Below, piece after piece: positions 7,404 to 16,600 of a stretch of DNA of 38,172 bases. The translations under genes and the position numbers were made by a program. The DNA is from Hyphomicrobiales bacterium (lineage in GTDB: Bacteria > Pseudomonadota > Alphaproteobacteria > Rhizobiales > Beijerinckiaceae), in the NCBI GenBank assembly GCA_027484655.1, contig JAIXSM010000012.1, positions 1 to 38,172 on the forward strand, written 5' to 3'. The notes beneath the pieces were generated by a model that searched no databases, was not told where the DNA came from, and saw only the letters and a list, made by a program, of their open reading frames with translations. Every line of letters starts with the position of its first letter. Position 1 is the first letter of the stretch.

Positions 7404-9120
7404 CCGATGCGGGATTGAGCACCGTCTCGCCAACGCGCTCGAGGGGGCACTCGAAGGCGTAGCGCAGCCCGTCAGGCAGGTGCTCGATCACCGGCTCGCC
7501 GCCGATTGCAGAGCCCATCAGGCGGCGCAGGAGCACGCGCCCGAATCCAGTCTTCGCGTCGGGCGGAGGCGGAGGGCCCCCACTCTCCTCCCATGTGAAT
7601 GCGAACATCCGCTCGCCATTCGGCTTACGGTGCAACCGCCACCGGATTCGCACCAGCCCTTCGGGGACTGAGAGCGCGCCGTACTTGGTTGCGTTGGTGG
7701 CGAGTTCATGCACGGCCATGGCGAGGTTCTGGGCCATCTGCGAGTTCACGCGCATACGCGGGCCAACCATGGAGACCCGCTCTCCAAACGGCGCCAATTC
7801 TCCCTGCAACAACTCATGCAATTGAGCCCCGGACCATCGTCCGTCCACGAGAGCGGAATGGGCGCGGGCCAGGGCGGCGATGCGATCGGACAAGACCGCG
7901 CGCGCTTCCTTGAGCGTACGGTCGCCGGACAGCGTGCGCGAGGCGATGGATTGAATAACCGCCAGCAGGTTCTTCACGCGGTGGGACATCTCCCGTGCAA
8001 CCATATCGTTGCGCTCGGCCGCCTCCTCCCGCTGCCGTTGCCGCTGCGCCAGTGCAAGCACCAGGGCACCCGCCATCGCACTGATCGCCATGCCGCCCAG
8101 CAGAATCCCTGTGCGGACATTCTGATCGACCCCGGCGATAAACGCCGGCCGCGGGCTAAGTTGAAGTGTCCACGTCTGCCCGAAGAGATCGTGGCTGAGC
8201 GTCACGGATCGACCCGCCAGCGCGTCATCGCCGCCGGCGCTGTTGAAGATAAGCGCCTCAGGTTTTGTGTCCGTACCGTCGAACACCTTGATAGAAGCCA
8301 TGTCGTTGAGTTGGGGCGCTGCGGACGAGACAATGGCCTCGAAGAAATCCTTCACCCGCACGGGGCTGTAAACGAAGCCCGCGAGCATCGGAAACTCCGC
8401 GCGCTCCACGTACCCCGGCGCCGTTCCGTAAACAGGCGTGTAAACGAGAAAGCCCGCCTGTTCGTCGACGTCTGCTTCCTGCGCAAGGCGTATGCGCGCG
8501 GTGGCGGCTGTGAGCCCGGTTTCGGCGGCCCGCCCCATGGCGCGGGCCCGCTCCGGGTCGGAGAACATGTCGTAGCCATGGACGCGCTGGTTGCGCCAGT
8601 CGAACGGCTCAAGAAACGTGATCGGCGTGTAGAACGGGCGATCCGCGGCGGGCGTCACGCCATAGTTCGGGAAACCTTGCGCGCGCACGCTGCGCACATG
8701 CGCTTCCAGCTCGGCGGCGGTGACCACTTGCGCAAAGCCATAACCCTGCACGCCGGGAAGTTTGTCTGCGATCCTTAGGTTCTCGAAAATCGCGCGCCAC
8801 TGCGCGGCCTTCACCTCGCCGAGGACGTTCACCAGAGCAGCGCCCGCCCGCAGGCTTTGTTCATGAACCGCCTGATGGCGCTGCATGTCCGCGACCAGGT
8901 GGCTCGCGAGAATCCCGACGCGCTCGGATATCAGACGCGTTTCCCGGATCTCCACCAGACGCCATGCCCAGAACGTGGCGAGGGCGCCAAACAGCATGAC
9001 GACAGCCGCCATGGCGCGAGGGGACAGGCGGAGCCAAAACGCCCCGCCCCGCAGGCCCGACCTGTCGGAGGCTCCCTCCACGGATGGTCTGGACGCGGGG
9101 AGGACATGCTCATGTTTCAT
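7393..9120 (-). CDS. CHASE-domain sensor histidine kinase, HWE/HisKA_2-like
   Basis: This is a 575-residue membrane sensor kinase. A first helix (about residues 36-55), a periplasmic CHASE-type domain (about 80-320, with YGFAQVV, FPNYGVTP and a TPITFLEP stretch) and a second helix (about 336-358) precede the kinase core. The phospho-acceptor is His380 in REMSHRVKNLLAVIQSIASR. The ATPase domain has AVHELATNATKYGALS (His471, Asn476) and a FTWEESGG block, the features that define HWE/HisKA_2 kinases of alphaproteobacteria. No response regulator is adjacent, so it is an orphan. The CHASE ligand cannot be predicted. The promoter region upstream is notably AT-rich. Confidence 0.9.
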   Translation of the reverse strand: MKHEHVLPASRPSVEGASDRSGLRGGAFWLRLSPRAMAAVVMLFGALATFWAWRLVEIRETRLISERVGILASHLVADMQRHQAVHEQSLRAGAALVNVLGEVKAAQWRAIFENLRIADKLPGVQGYGFAQVVTAAELEAHVRSVRAQGFPNYGVTPAADRPFYTPITFLEPFDWRNQRVHGYDMFSDPERARAMGRAAETGLTAATARIRLAQEADVDEQAGFLVYTPVYGTAPGYVERAEFPMLAGFVYSPVRVKDFFEAIVSSAAPQLNDMASIKVFDGTDTKPEALIFNSAGGDDALAGRSVTLSHDLFGQTWTLQLSPRPAFIAGVDQNVRTGILLGGMAISAMAGALVLALAQRQRQREEAAERNDMVAREMSHRVKNLLAVIQSIASRTLSGDRTLKEARAVLSDRIAALARAHSALVDGRWSGAQLHELLQGELAPFGERVSMVGPRMRVNSQMAQNLAMAVHELATNATKYGALSVPEGLVRIRWRLHRKPNGERMFAFTWEESGGPPPPPDAKTGFGRVLLRRLMGSAIGGEPVIEHLPDGLRYAFECPLERVGETVLNPASVRR

Positions 9121-9154
9121 GAGCGGAAACGCTACACTAAATCAGATGCAGCAA

Positions 9155-9184
9155 CATATACCTATTTTGGTTACAAACACCCAA
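9155..9184 (-). promoter_or_regulatory. Candidate promoter of the CHASE sensor kinase
   Basis: On the minus strand TTGGGT (complement of 9179-9184) and TATATG (complement of 9155-9160) are separated by 18 bases, in a locally AT-rich island that contrasts with the surrounding GC-rich DNA. It lies about 35 bases before the kinase start. This is a sigma-70-like prediction from pattern only. Confidence 0.35.
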
Positions 9185-9193
9185 AGAATTGTT

Positions 9194-9265
9194 AGGCGGC
9201 AGGCCTTTCATGGGACCTGCCGCCTGGCAATGGCCACGGTTGACGTGTCTCGCGGAAACCGTGGC
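9194..9265. terminator. Two tandem hairpins between the NlpD-like gene and the sensor kinase
   Basis: The first hairpin has perfect 10-base arms AGGCGGCAGG (9194-9203) and CCTGCCGCCT (9216-9225). The second has 9-base arms GCCACGGTT (9233-9241) and AACCGTGGC (9257-9265). They follow the stop of the minus-strand NlpD-like gene (9274). Neither is followed by a clear T-run, so termination is likely but not certain. Confidence 0.45.
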
Positions 9266-9273
9266 TATTCGAG

Positions 9274-10566
9274 TTAGAGGCCAGCCAGATAAGCAGTCGG
9301 ATCGACCGGCGTCGAACCCTTGCGAAGCTCGAAGTGAAGCTGCGGCGAGGAGACGTTGCCGCTCTGGCCGGACTTGGCGATCACCTGGCCGCGCCTCACC
9401 GTATCGCCCCGCTTGACGTTCAGCTCGCCGTTGTGCGCATACGCGCTGACGAAGCCGTTCGGGTGACGGATGAGCACAAGGTTGCCATAGCCCTTCAGCT
9501 CGCTGCCCGCGTAGGCGACCACGCCGGCCTCGGCCGCCTTCACAGCGGTGCCCTCGGGAACAGCGATGGCGATCCCGTCATTGGCTCCCGACTTGAAACC
9601 CTGAATGATTCGACCGCGAGCGGGCCAGCGGAACTCGGGCTTGTCATCCGCAGCGGGGGCCGCAGTCTTGGGCGCTTCGGGTTCAGCCTTCGGCGCCGGC
9701 ACAGCTGCGCGCGCTGGCTCCGTCCGTGGCGCCGGCGCGGGCCGTGCGGCGGCCTGCGGCTTGGCGGCCTCCCCGGCCGCGGCGGACCGGGCGACATCGG
9801 TCCCGCGAGCGGCAGGCGCGGTGGAGGCAGGCGCGAGCGCCGCGGAGCGCTGCGGCTGGGTTGCCGACTGGGACTGCGGGCGGCTGGCGTCGGCGCTGCG
9901 CGCCTGCGACGCGGCGGCGGGCGCGGTATTCGGCGCGACGTTCGAAGCGCCCTGGCGCTGGGGCGCAGGCGCCCGGACCGGCGCGGCGCTCGGGGGCGCA
10001 GCGCGCAGCGAGGCGTCGTAAACCGGAACGGTGAGCTTCATTCCCGGGCGAACCTGAGTGGCGGAGGTCAGGCCGTTGGAGCGCAGCAGCGCCTCCTGCG
10101 GGACGCCATACCGGGCGGCGATGACGCTCGCTGGTTCGTTGGCGCCCACCGTTACGGGGGTGCCGCCTGCTGTGGTCCAAGGCCCGAAAGAGCCCGCTTG
10201 GGCTTGAGGCGCCGGCGTCGATGCGGGACGGGCGGGAATAGGCGCTGCCTGATAGGTGGGTCGGGTCGGCATGGAGGGCGCGGAGACGGGCGCGAGCGGC
10301 GCAGACTGGATGGCCGAGGAGGACGGCGCAGAACTGAGGGGCGCAGAGGACCACGAACTGGCTGCAGGCGCAGCGGCAGATGATTGACCGACAGTCTCAG
10401 GAGGAACGAGCTGCCCGGACGAAATCGAAGCTGTCGGGGTGTGATCGACGCCAGCGGCGAGACGCGAGGTATCGGAAGAGCAGCCCGCAAGGACGATGGC
10501 GGCGACGCCGACCCCGGCCCACCGCAACACACACAAACCCGATTGATTCAGATTGAACTCGCCCAT
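9274..10566 (-). CDS. NlpD-like lipoprotein with LysM and degenerate LytM (M23) domains
   Basis: This envelope lipoprotein (430 residues from the chosen ATG) has a signal peptide ending in lipobox LAGC (Cys29). A long Ala/Pro/Ser-rich low-complexity spacer is interrupted by a LysM peptidoglycan-binding domain (roughly residues 135-185), and a C-terminal M23/LytM domain closes the protein. The metal ligands of active M23 peptidases are absent: the HxxxD site reads NDGIAIA and the HxH site reads QLHFE. So it is probably an NlpD/EnvC-type activator of cell-wall amidases, not an enzyme. The start at 10566 is preferred because it gives a normal lipoprotein signal; an ATG at 10602 adds 12 residues. 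It sits downstream of surE and pcm, the classical neighbours of nlpD. Confidence 0.85.
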   Translation of the reverse strand: MGEFNLNQSGLCVLRWAGVGVAAIVLAGCSSDTSRLAAGVDHTPTASISSGQLVPPETVGQSSAAAPAASSWSSAPLSSAPSSSAIQSAPLAPVSAPSMPTRPTYQAAPIPARPASTPAPQAQAGSFGPWTTAGGTPVTVGANEPASVIAARYGVPQEALLRSNGLTSATQVRPGMKLTVPVYDASLRAAPPSAAPVRAPAPQRQGASNVAPNTAPAAASQARSADASRPQSQSATQPQRSAALAPASTAPAARGTDVARSAAAGEAAKPQAAARPAPAPRTEPARAAVPAPKAEPEAPKTAAPAADDKPEFRWPARGRIIQGFKSGANDGIAIAVPEGTAVKAAEAGVVAYAGSELKGYGNLVLIRHPNGFVSAYAHNGELNVKRGDTVRRGQVIAKSGQSGNVSSPQLHFELRKGSTPVDPTAYLAGL

Positions 10567-10716
10567 TACGCAACTCGCACTCGACGCACCAACAGGCTCC
10601 ATTAAGCGCGAAGTCGGTTAAGGGACGGTTTAAGGCGGGTTCTGGAATCAACTTTGTTCACGTTGTTCCAAAATCGCCTGTGGCGAACGTGACCCACACG
10701 GGGCGACTGTAGCTTT

Positions 10717-10743
10717 GGTCGGTCTGGCTGAAGCAGACTGACC
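10717..10743 (-). other. Imperfect hairpin after pcm
   Basis: Arms GGTCgGTCTG (10717-10726) and CAGACtGACC (10734-10743) pair apart from one mismatch. They lie in the 243-base pcm to nlpD-like gap, 66 bases past the pcm stop. No T-run follows, so it could be a weak terminator or processing site. The rest of that gap shows no gene. Confidence 0.3.
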
Positions 10744-10809
10744 ACCCCGGCATCTGGTGTTCCCGCGCAGTTTGGACCGGTCTTCGCTTCGCTCCCGGCA
10801 GGTTGCCTT

Positions 10810-11496
10810 CTACAGAAAGGCAGATCGTCCCTGCTCCAGCGCGCTGGCGCGACAAGGCGCGATCACAGTTTCCGCAAACCCGTCCCCCGAGCGAACCAGT
10901 CGCACAAGCCGACGGCCCTCCTCCCGCTCCCGGGCCATGACGATCACGCCGCCATCTTTCAGGGACGCCGCCAGACTGCCTGGCAGGCCCGGAAGGCGCC
11001 CATGAATGAGAATACGGTCGAACAGCCCGGCGAGCGGGGCCGCGGCGAGACCATCGTCCCAAGCCACTGTTGCGTTACGAATTTCGAAAGACTCCAGGCG
11101 CGTGCGCGCCTCCATGGCGAGCGAGCGGTAGCGCTCGAACGACACCACCTCGCCGGCCAGTTGGGAAAGGATCGCCGTGGCGTACCCAGACCCGGAGCCA
11201 ATCTCCAGCACGCGATGATCGGGGCGGATCGACAGCGCCTGCATCATCCGCGCGACGAGCAGCGGCTCAGGCATGGTCTGCCCGCAGGCGATGGGCAGGG
11301 CCACGTTGCGCCATGCAAGGTCTGCGTGCTTGCGCGGCACGAAGTTCTCGCGCGGCGCGATCTCCATCGCACGAAGGACGGAAATATCGGATATGCCGCG
11401 CCCCCTGAGGCCCAGAAGAAATGCGACGCGCTCCTGCGCGCGCACATCCGAGGGCTCCTCCTCATCCATGCCATAGGGGCCGCGCGGTTCGGTCAT
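10810..11496 (-). CDS. pcm: Protein-L-isoaspartate O-methyltransferase
   Basis: Pcm repairs isoaspartyl damage in proteins by SAM-dependent methylation. The 228-residue protein shows the substrate-side motif [13 protein letters not shown] (residues 72-84, the family GQTxSxP block with Pro in place of the usual Ser), SAM motif [16 protein letters not shown] (residues 96-110), and the FDRILIHG and LKDGGVIVM strands. The ATG overlaps the surE stop by four bases (ATGA, 11493-11496), so surE and pcm are co-transcribed and coupled, a widely conserved pairing linked with stationary-phase survival. Confidence 0.92.
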   Translation of the reverse strand: MTEPRGPYGMDEEEPSDVRAQERVAFLLGLRGRGISDISVLRAMEIAPRENFVPRKHADLAWRNVALPIACGQTMPEPLLVARMMQALSIRPDHRVLEIGSGSGYATAILSQLAGEVVSFERYRSLAMEARTRLESFEIRNATVAWDDGLAAAPLAGLFDRILIHGRLPGLPGSLAASLKDGGVIVMAREREEGRRLVRLVRSGDGFAETVIAPCRASALEQGRSAFL

Positions 11497-12266
11497 GGAG
11501 CCGTGTCCAGATTATCAGCGAAGCGGCCCAGCGCGGCGTAATCGGTCAGGTCAACGCGGAGCGGCGTCACGGCCACCTTGCGCTGCGCCAGCGCGGCAAG
11601 ATCCGACCCTTCCGCCGGCGTTGAACGCTGACGCTCGAAGCCAATCCAGTAGTAAGGGATATGCCGCCCGTCACGCCGTTCCTCGATTTTCAAAAGCGCC
11701 GCGTCGCGCTTGCCCTGGGAGCACACACGCACGCCAGTCACGTCATCCGGCCCGCAATTGGGAAAGTTGATGTTCATGAGTGTGCTCGGCGACACGCCGG
11801 CGTCGAGGATGCGCCGGATTAGGGGCGGCGCGTGGGTCTCGGCGGTGGCCCACGGCACACTCTCGCGGTCGCCCGACATGTAGGATTGCGACAGGGCGAT
11901 TGATGGCACGCCCAGAATGACGCCCTCCATCGCGCCGGCGACCGTGCCCGAGTACGTGATGTCCTCCGCCACGTTGTGGCCGCGGTTGACGCCGGACAGC
12001 ACGAGGTCGGGACGTTGTCCGCCAAGGATGTGATGAATCGCCATGATGACACAGTCCGTCGGCGTGCCCTTTACGGCGAACCGCCCTTCAGCAATCTCGC
12101 GCACGCGCAGCGGATCGTTGAGAGAAAGGGAATGCGCCACGCCGGACTGGTCATACTCGGGGGCGACGATGGTGATGCGCTGCGGCGAGAGCGCGCGCGC
12201 AATACGCTCCAGAGCGCCAAGGCCGGGCGCGTTAATGCCGTCGTCGTTCGTGAGAAGAATGTGCAT
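11493..12266 (-). CDS. surE: 5'/3'-nucleotidase SurE
   Basis: SurE is a metal-dependent nucleoside monophosphate phosphatase. The 257-residue protein opens with the family signature [15 protein letters not shown], whose Asp-Asp pair (residues 8-9) binds the metal, and retains [20 protein letters not shown], which holds the conserved Ser/Asn active-site residues. GTPTDCV and the C-terminal [10 protein letters not shown] are also typical. It precedes pcm with a 4-base overlap. serS, which often precedes surE in Hyphomicrobiales, is absent; the large AsmA-like gene is upstream instead, 80 bases away. Confidence 0.95.
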   Translation of the reverse strand: MHILLTNDDGINAPGLGALERIARALSPQRITIVAPEYDQSGVAHSLSLNDPLRVREIAEGRFAVKGTPTDCVIMAIHHILGGQRPDLVLSGVNRGHNVAEDITYSGTVAGAMEGVILGVPSIALSQSYMSGDRESVPWATAETHAPPLIRRILDAGVSPSTLMNINFPNCGPDDVTGVRVCSQGKRDAALLKIEERRDGRHIPYYWIGFERQRSTPAEGSDLAALAQRKVAVTPLRVDLTDYAALGRFADNLDTAP

Positions 12267-12346
12267 GTGGGATGTGGTCCGGTTGCGCAGCGGTTGGCGA
12301 CAAGCACTAACATAGAGCGCGGGCCGTCGGTGACATCCCGTCGCGC

Positions 12347-15300
12347 TCAGCGGCCCGGCGCGGGAGGCGACCGACGAATGGGGGCGGGCTCGGGCGGCAG
12401 CGGCGGCGGCGATTGTCCGTCAACGGCGCCGAAGATTTTGCGCAGGAAGCCAGGCGTTATCACCGAAAGCGGGTTGACGCTCATCAGCGGCGCAGTGGCT
12501 GGCCCGGCGATGCGGTAGTTGATGCCGATAAGCCCTTCGTTCGCGCCGCCGCCGAGCAGCGGACCAAACAACGGGATCTTCGAGAACAGGTTGTTGAGGC
12601 CGTAAATCGGGACGAAGGTTCCATTGAGCGCAACCTGATCGCGGCTGAAATCGATCATGCCTTCGATGGTAGCGCCCACGCTCGGGCCGCTGACCACTCC
12701 CTCGCGCAGGTCGAGCCGGCCGCCGGTGCGGGCGAAGGCCACGTGCATTCGGTCAAATGGAACGGCGTTCGGGTCGATGGGGAAGCGCCCGGGTTCCGGC
12801 GCGCGAACGCCTTCCGCCACAAGGCGCTGGAGGTTAGCTTCGTTACGAAGGGTGAACCCGCGCACGCTCAGAATACCGGAAGCACGGCCCCCGCCGCTCA
12901 GGCCGGTCAGTTGGAGATCGCCGCCGTCCATGCGCCGGTAAAGATCGAGAAACGAAAGCAAAGCGCCGGCGTCGTCCGAGCGCAGGAAAAACTGCTGCTG
13001 GGCGCCGGCCTGCTGCGCCAGCGGACCGCCCGTGACCGACGCGCGGCCCGAGCGGGCGGCAAGCCGAAAATCACGAAGCACGTCGCCGCGGGTGGCGAGC
13101 CTCAGCTCAACATTCGACAGGGACTGGCCGTTCGCCCCGGTCAGCAGCGCGGCGCGCAAGTCGAGATCGACACCGCCGCCCGGAGCTGCGGGCTGCCCTC
13201 CCCGATCAGGGCCGGGACCGCCACCGCCGCCGCTGCCACCGCCGAGCAATTCCTGCGTGAAGGGCCGCGCGTCCAGCGTTGTGGCGCGCACGCTCACGCG
13301 CAAGCCATCCCGGCCCGACGCGGCCTCCACCTTCATGTCGTCGCCCGACGACAGCCGCACCTGCTGGAAGCTGGCGGAGGCAAAGCCCCCGGCCGGGTCA
13401 AGATCCACCGACCCGAGAGCATAGAGCGTTCCGGCGTCCAGAACGAATGACTGGAGCGAGGCGTGCCCGTTTTCCGAGACGATTGTGAACGACGCCTTGC
13501 CCGGCCGCCCTGACGGCTTGGAGACGCCGGGCGCCACATTGCCAATCGCAGCCCGCGTCAGATCGAGTTCGACTGCGGGCCGCGCCTTCTCGCCAGCCCC
13601 GATCAGGGTCACAATCCGCGCGCCCACAGGACCGGTGAACCCGGGAACGCCCCAGCCCAGCCGCGCCCGGGCGCTCTCGTCGAGCGTCAGGGACAATGTC
13701 GCCTCGGTGAACCCGCCGGGCGGCTTTTTCAATTCGAGCTTCGCCGTGGTTCCAAACAGACGGCCCTGCCCCGCGGCACGCAACCCCGAGGGATCGACCG
13801 TGACGGTCAGGGCGCCCTGCTCGAGCCTCTCCTTGCCCGCAAGACGCTCGACGACGAGATTGCTGACCTGCGCGGCGACGCGCACGAGCGGCTTTTCATT
13901 GAGACCGAAGTCAATATCGACAGTCAGGCGCCCATCGACCGAACCTCTGAACGCGCCCGGCTCCATGGCGAATCCGCCAAAGGGCTTCATCCCCTCGCGA
14001 CCCAGAATGTCGCCGACCGCATCCATGGACCCCGTAACACGCACGTTCAAGGTTCCATGAACGGGCGGCCGGCCGAAGTCAGCGGCGTCAAAGCGACCAT
14101 CAACGATCGTGAGTCGCCGGTCGCCGCCAGCCTCCATGTAGCCCGCCCTCGCCTCAAACACGGCGCTGCGCGCGGAGACGCGTCCCGCCCCGGCAAGGCC
14201 GGTGACGGAGGGCACACCGGGCAAGAAGCTAAGGCTGGCGTCCGCCACGCTGAAACTGACGCGAACGGCGTTTTCGTCAATCGGAAGCATGTCCGCCATG
14301 GCCACGAGCGACGCTTCGCCAAGATCAAGGAAGAGCTCCCCCTTCTCAAGACGCCCAGCCTCCACGTGACTTATGAACCAGGCCCGGGCGTATGGGGCGG
14401 ACACAGTAGGCCACAGGCGCAGCACAGCGGCCGCATCCGTCTGCGAAGCGCTCAAACCGAGACGAAAGAGACGGTCGCCCGGCGTCCAGCGCCCGTCGCC
14501 GGAGCCCGAAACGGACACGCCCGGTCCCGCGACCTCGAAACGATCCGCCACGAATGTCTTGGAGGCCACGTCCACGCGAGCCGTGAGCGCCGCGCGATCA
14601 ATGGGGACATCCCGCTCGCCGGGCCGCTCGGCGCCCAGCACGCCGGGTCCGCTGGTGAGACTGACGGCCCAGAACCCGGCGCCCGCCTCGGGCGGAGACA
14701 CGCTGCCGGACGCCGACAGTCGCGTGCGGCCGGCCAGATACGTCACCGGGCCAACATCGAAGCGGCGGGCGGCGCCGTCCCATGTGAACGCGCCTGAAAT
14801 CTCGTCCACACGCAGCGGCTCATGGTGCTGATTGAGTACGTAGAAGAAGCCGGAACCGACAGAAAACTGGCCTGTCGCGGCCTCGAAGGTGCCCGTTTCC
14901 GACAGTCCCAGACGAAGCCTCGCCGAAATAGGCGTGTCAAAGTCCACGGCCGGATTGCGCGCGCCGCTGAGCAAGAAAATCTCATCGGCGGACAGGTCGC
15001 GCACCTCGACGTCGAGGCTGCGCAAACCAGAATCCGCGAGTTCTCCGGTCGCCCGCGCGGTCACCGTCCAACGGCCATTCGGACCGACGCCAGACACGGA
15101 CAGAAGCGCCGCGTCGCGGTCGCGATCCACCATCGCCTCGAACCCGTCGAACGCGAACGTCCTCCCCGATGCCCGGTCCGAGAACATGAGGCGACCCCGC
15201 GCGACGCCGACATGCTTCAGCGATCCGAGGGGAGAGGCGGCGCCGAGGGACAAGGCCAGAACGGAGCGGACTGCATCGCCAAGGGGCCGCAGCGCCGCGT

Positions 15301-15907
15301 GTTCGCCGCCCGTCTCCTGCATGGCCGGCATGCTGGACGAGGGCGCAGCCGCGCGGCCCAGGACAATAGGGCCAGCGCCCGCCGAAACGGCGACCGCGCC
15401 GTCCTCGGTCAACGCCAGATCAATGTCGAGGTCGAAAATGTCGATCCGCGTCGGCGCGACAACGCCTGCGAGCAAGGCCAGCGGATCAATGGCGACTGAC
15501 GCCCGCGGCGCGACGATGACCGCATCGCCTGCGCTGCTGACAATCCGCAGGTCATCGACGGAAACCACCAACCCCGTGGCGTCCAGTTGCACCCATGTGC
15601 GCCCGGCGATGGCGTCGTAGCCGTCTCCAAGCCGCGCATCGATCGCGGCGGCAATCCGGTCGCCCAGCATGGGGACGGCGATCGGCCCCCGCGCCGCGAG
15701 CACCGCAAGCCCAGCCGCAAACAGCGCTACAACGCAAACCACGGTGAGCAGCAGACGGGCAGCCAAACCAAAGCCGTACCGGTTGCGAGGACGACGCGCC
15801 CGGCCGCGCCGACGGCGGATGCGCGCAAGCGTAGCCTCCTCCGGGAGCACGGCGTCGGCGCTCCGGTCGGCGACCGAATGGGCGCTATCGTGGCGGGCTT
15901 GCGTCAA
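12347..15907 (-). CDS. Large AsmA/YhdP-like envelope protein
   Basis: This gives roughly 1186 residues from a TTG at 15907. A basic cytoplasmic N-terminus ([15 protein letters not shown]) precedes one membrane helix (about residues 48-73). A very long beta-rich periplasmic region typical of YhdP/AsmA-like proteins follows. The C-terminal AsmA-like part includes [25 protein letters not shown] and [13 protein letters not shown], then a proline-rich tail. Family members are thought to form hydrophobic grooves that carry phospholipids between inner and outer membranes. The start is uncertain: no ATG lies between the helix and 16138, and the ATG at 16138 would overlap the divergent bcp gene by 95 bases. 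A GTG nearer the helix (within [11 protein letters not shown]) is another possibility. Confidence 0.8.
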   Translation of the reverse strand: MTQARHDSAHSVADRSADAVLPEEATLARIRRRRGRARRPRNRYGFGLAARLLLTVVCVVALFAAGLAVLAARGPIAVPMLGDRIAAAIDARLGDGYDAIAGRTWVQLDATGLVVSVDDLRIVSSAGDAVIVAPRASVAIDPLALLAGVVAPTRIDIFDLDIDLALTEDGAVAVSAGAGPIVLGRAAAPSSSMPAMQETGGEHAALRPLGDAVRSVLALSLGAASPLGSLKHVGVARGRLMFSDRASGRTFAFDGFEAMVDRDRDAALLSVSGVGPNGRWTVTARATGELADSGLRSLDVEVRDLSADEIFLLSGARNPAVDFDTPISARLRLGLSETGTFEAATGQFSVGSGFFYVLNQHHEPLRVDEISGAFTWDGAARRFDVGPVTYLAGRTRLSASGSVSPPEAGAGFWAVSLTSGPGVLGAERPGERDVPIDRAALTARVDVASKTFVADRFEVAGPGVSVSGSGDGRWTPGDRLFRLGLSASQTDAAAVLRLWPTVSAPYARAWFISHVEAGRLEKGELFLDLGEASLVAMADMLPIDENAVRVSFSVADASLSFLPGVPSVTGLAGAGRVSARSAVFEARAGYMEAGGDRRLTIVDGRFDAADFGRPPVHGTLNVRVTGSMDAVGDILGREGMKPFGGFAMEPGAFRGSVDGRLTVDIDFGLNEKPLVRVAAQVSNLVVERLAGKERLEQGALTVTVDPSGLRAAGQGRLFGTTAKLELKKPPGGFTEATLSLTLDESARARLGWGVPGFTGPVGARIVTLIGAGEKARPAVELDLTRAAIGNVAPGVSKPSGRPGKASFTIVSENGHASLQSFVLDAGTLYALGSVDLDPAGGFASASFQQVRLSSGDDMKVEAASGRDGLRVSVRATTLDARPFTQELLGGGSGGGGGPGPDRGGQPAAPGGGVDLDLRAALLTGANGQSLSNVELRLATRGDVLRDFRLAARSGRASVTGGPLAQQAGAQQQFFLRSDDAGALLSFLDLYRRMDGGDLQLTGLSGGGRASGILSVRGFTLRNEANLQRLVAEGVRAPEPGRFPIDPNAVPFDRMHVAFARTGGRLDLREGVVSGPSVGATIEGMIDFSRDQVALNGTFVPIYGLNNLFSKIPLFGPLLGGGANEGLIGINYRIAGPATAPLMSVNPLSVITPGFLRKIFGAVDGQSPPPLPPEPAPIRRSPPAPGR

Positions 15908-15979
15908 ACAGGGTCTCTGACCGAGCGTGGAATGGAGCCTTGGGTGTGCTTCGATTCGTGGGCGGCGACAACGTGGCGA

Positions 15980-16013
15980 TTGGTCCGCGGAGCCGTCCCT
16001 CCGTATATCGGAG
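15980..16013 (+). promoter_or_regulatory. Candidate promoter with inverted repeat for bcp
   Basis: TTGGTC (15980-15985) and TATATC (16004-16009) are spaced by 18 bases. The -10 element is the centre of a perfect inverted repeat CTCCG-TATAT-CGGAG (15999-16013), a layout suited to a repressor covering the -10. The gene start is 30 bases downstream with ribosome-binding site AAGGAAGG. The regulator is unknown. Confidence 0.4.
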
Positions 16014-16043
16014 TGATCCGCATTTACGACGAAAGGAAGGCCA

Positions 16044-16514
16044 ATGACAGTCAAGCTCAGCGCGGGGGACAAAGCGCCCGCCTTCAAACTGCCCGGCGCG
16101 GGCGCCGCCGCCGTGTCCCTCGCCAGCCTTAAAGGCAAGACGGTTGTCGTCTATTTCTATCCGAAGGACGACACCACAGGCTGCACGCGCGAGGCGATCG
16201 ACTTCACGGGCCTCAAGGCGGATTTCGAGGCCGCCGGCGCCGTTGTGATTGGCGTATCTCCGGATTCCGTGGAGAGCCATGCGAAGTTCGCAGCCAAGCA
16301 CGAACTTGACGTTATGCTCCTGTCCGACGAATCGAAGGAGATGCTCGAAGCGTACGGCGTCTGGGCCGAAAAAAGCATGTACGGCCGCAAGTACATGGGG
16401 GTTGAGCGGACAACCTTCCTGATCGACGGCAAGGGCCGGATCGCGCGCGTCTGGAACAAGGTGAAAGTTCCCGGTCACGCTGCGGAGGTGCTGGAGGCGG
16501 CTCGGGCCCTCTGA
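16044..16514 (+). CDS. bcp: Thioredoxin-dependent peroxiredoxin, Bcp/PrxQ family
   Basis: This 156-residue cytoplasmic peroxidase reduces hydrogen peroxide and organic hydroperoxides. The peroxidatic cysteine is Cys47 in the typical DDTTGCTREAIDF context, after VVVYFYPKD. In classical 2-Cys PrxQ a resolving cysteine follows five residues later; here that position (52) is Ile, and no other cysteine is visible in the chain, so it should act as a 1-Cys enzyme needing an external thiol. The remaining family stretches GVSPDSVESHAKFA and ERTTFLIDGKGRI are present. The ATG has a strong ribosome-binding site. It diverges from the AsmA-like gene. Confidence 0.92.
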   Translation: MTVKLSAGDKAPAFKLPGAGAAAVSLASLKGKTVVVYFYPKDDTTGCTREAIDFTGLKADFEAAGAVVIGVSPDSVESHAKFAAKHELDVMLLSDESKEMLEAYGVWAEKSMYGRKYMGVERTTFLIDGKGRIARVWNKVKVPGHAAEVLEAARAL

Positions 16515-16600
16515 TCGGCTCGTCGGCTTGACCTTTGCTATGTATTAACCCTAACGTGGTGGTGTTGGGACCATAGGCGCCGGGATTTCCGCCGGCGCAA

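Noticed and set aside
9334-10383. 349-codon frame antisense to the NlpD-like gene
   Set aside because: Gly/Arg-rich repeat product opposite an Ala/Pro-rich spacer; no recognisable domain.
10603-10809. Possible small gene between pcm and the NlpD-like gene
   Set aside because: No start with a ribosome-binding site and no protein-like composition; only a weak hairpin was seen.
15908-16138. N-terminal extension of the AsmA-like protein to ATG 16138
   Set aside because: It would overlap the divergent bcp gene by 95 bases and adds an Arg/Pro/Ser-rich stretch unlike envelope-protein N-termini.
16515-16600. CtrA-type sites (TTAA pairs) before the M23 gene
   Set aside because: A TTAACC is present, but its partner is not at the seven-base spacing of a CtrA box.
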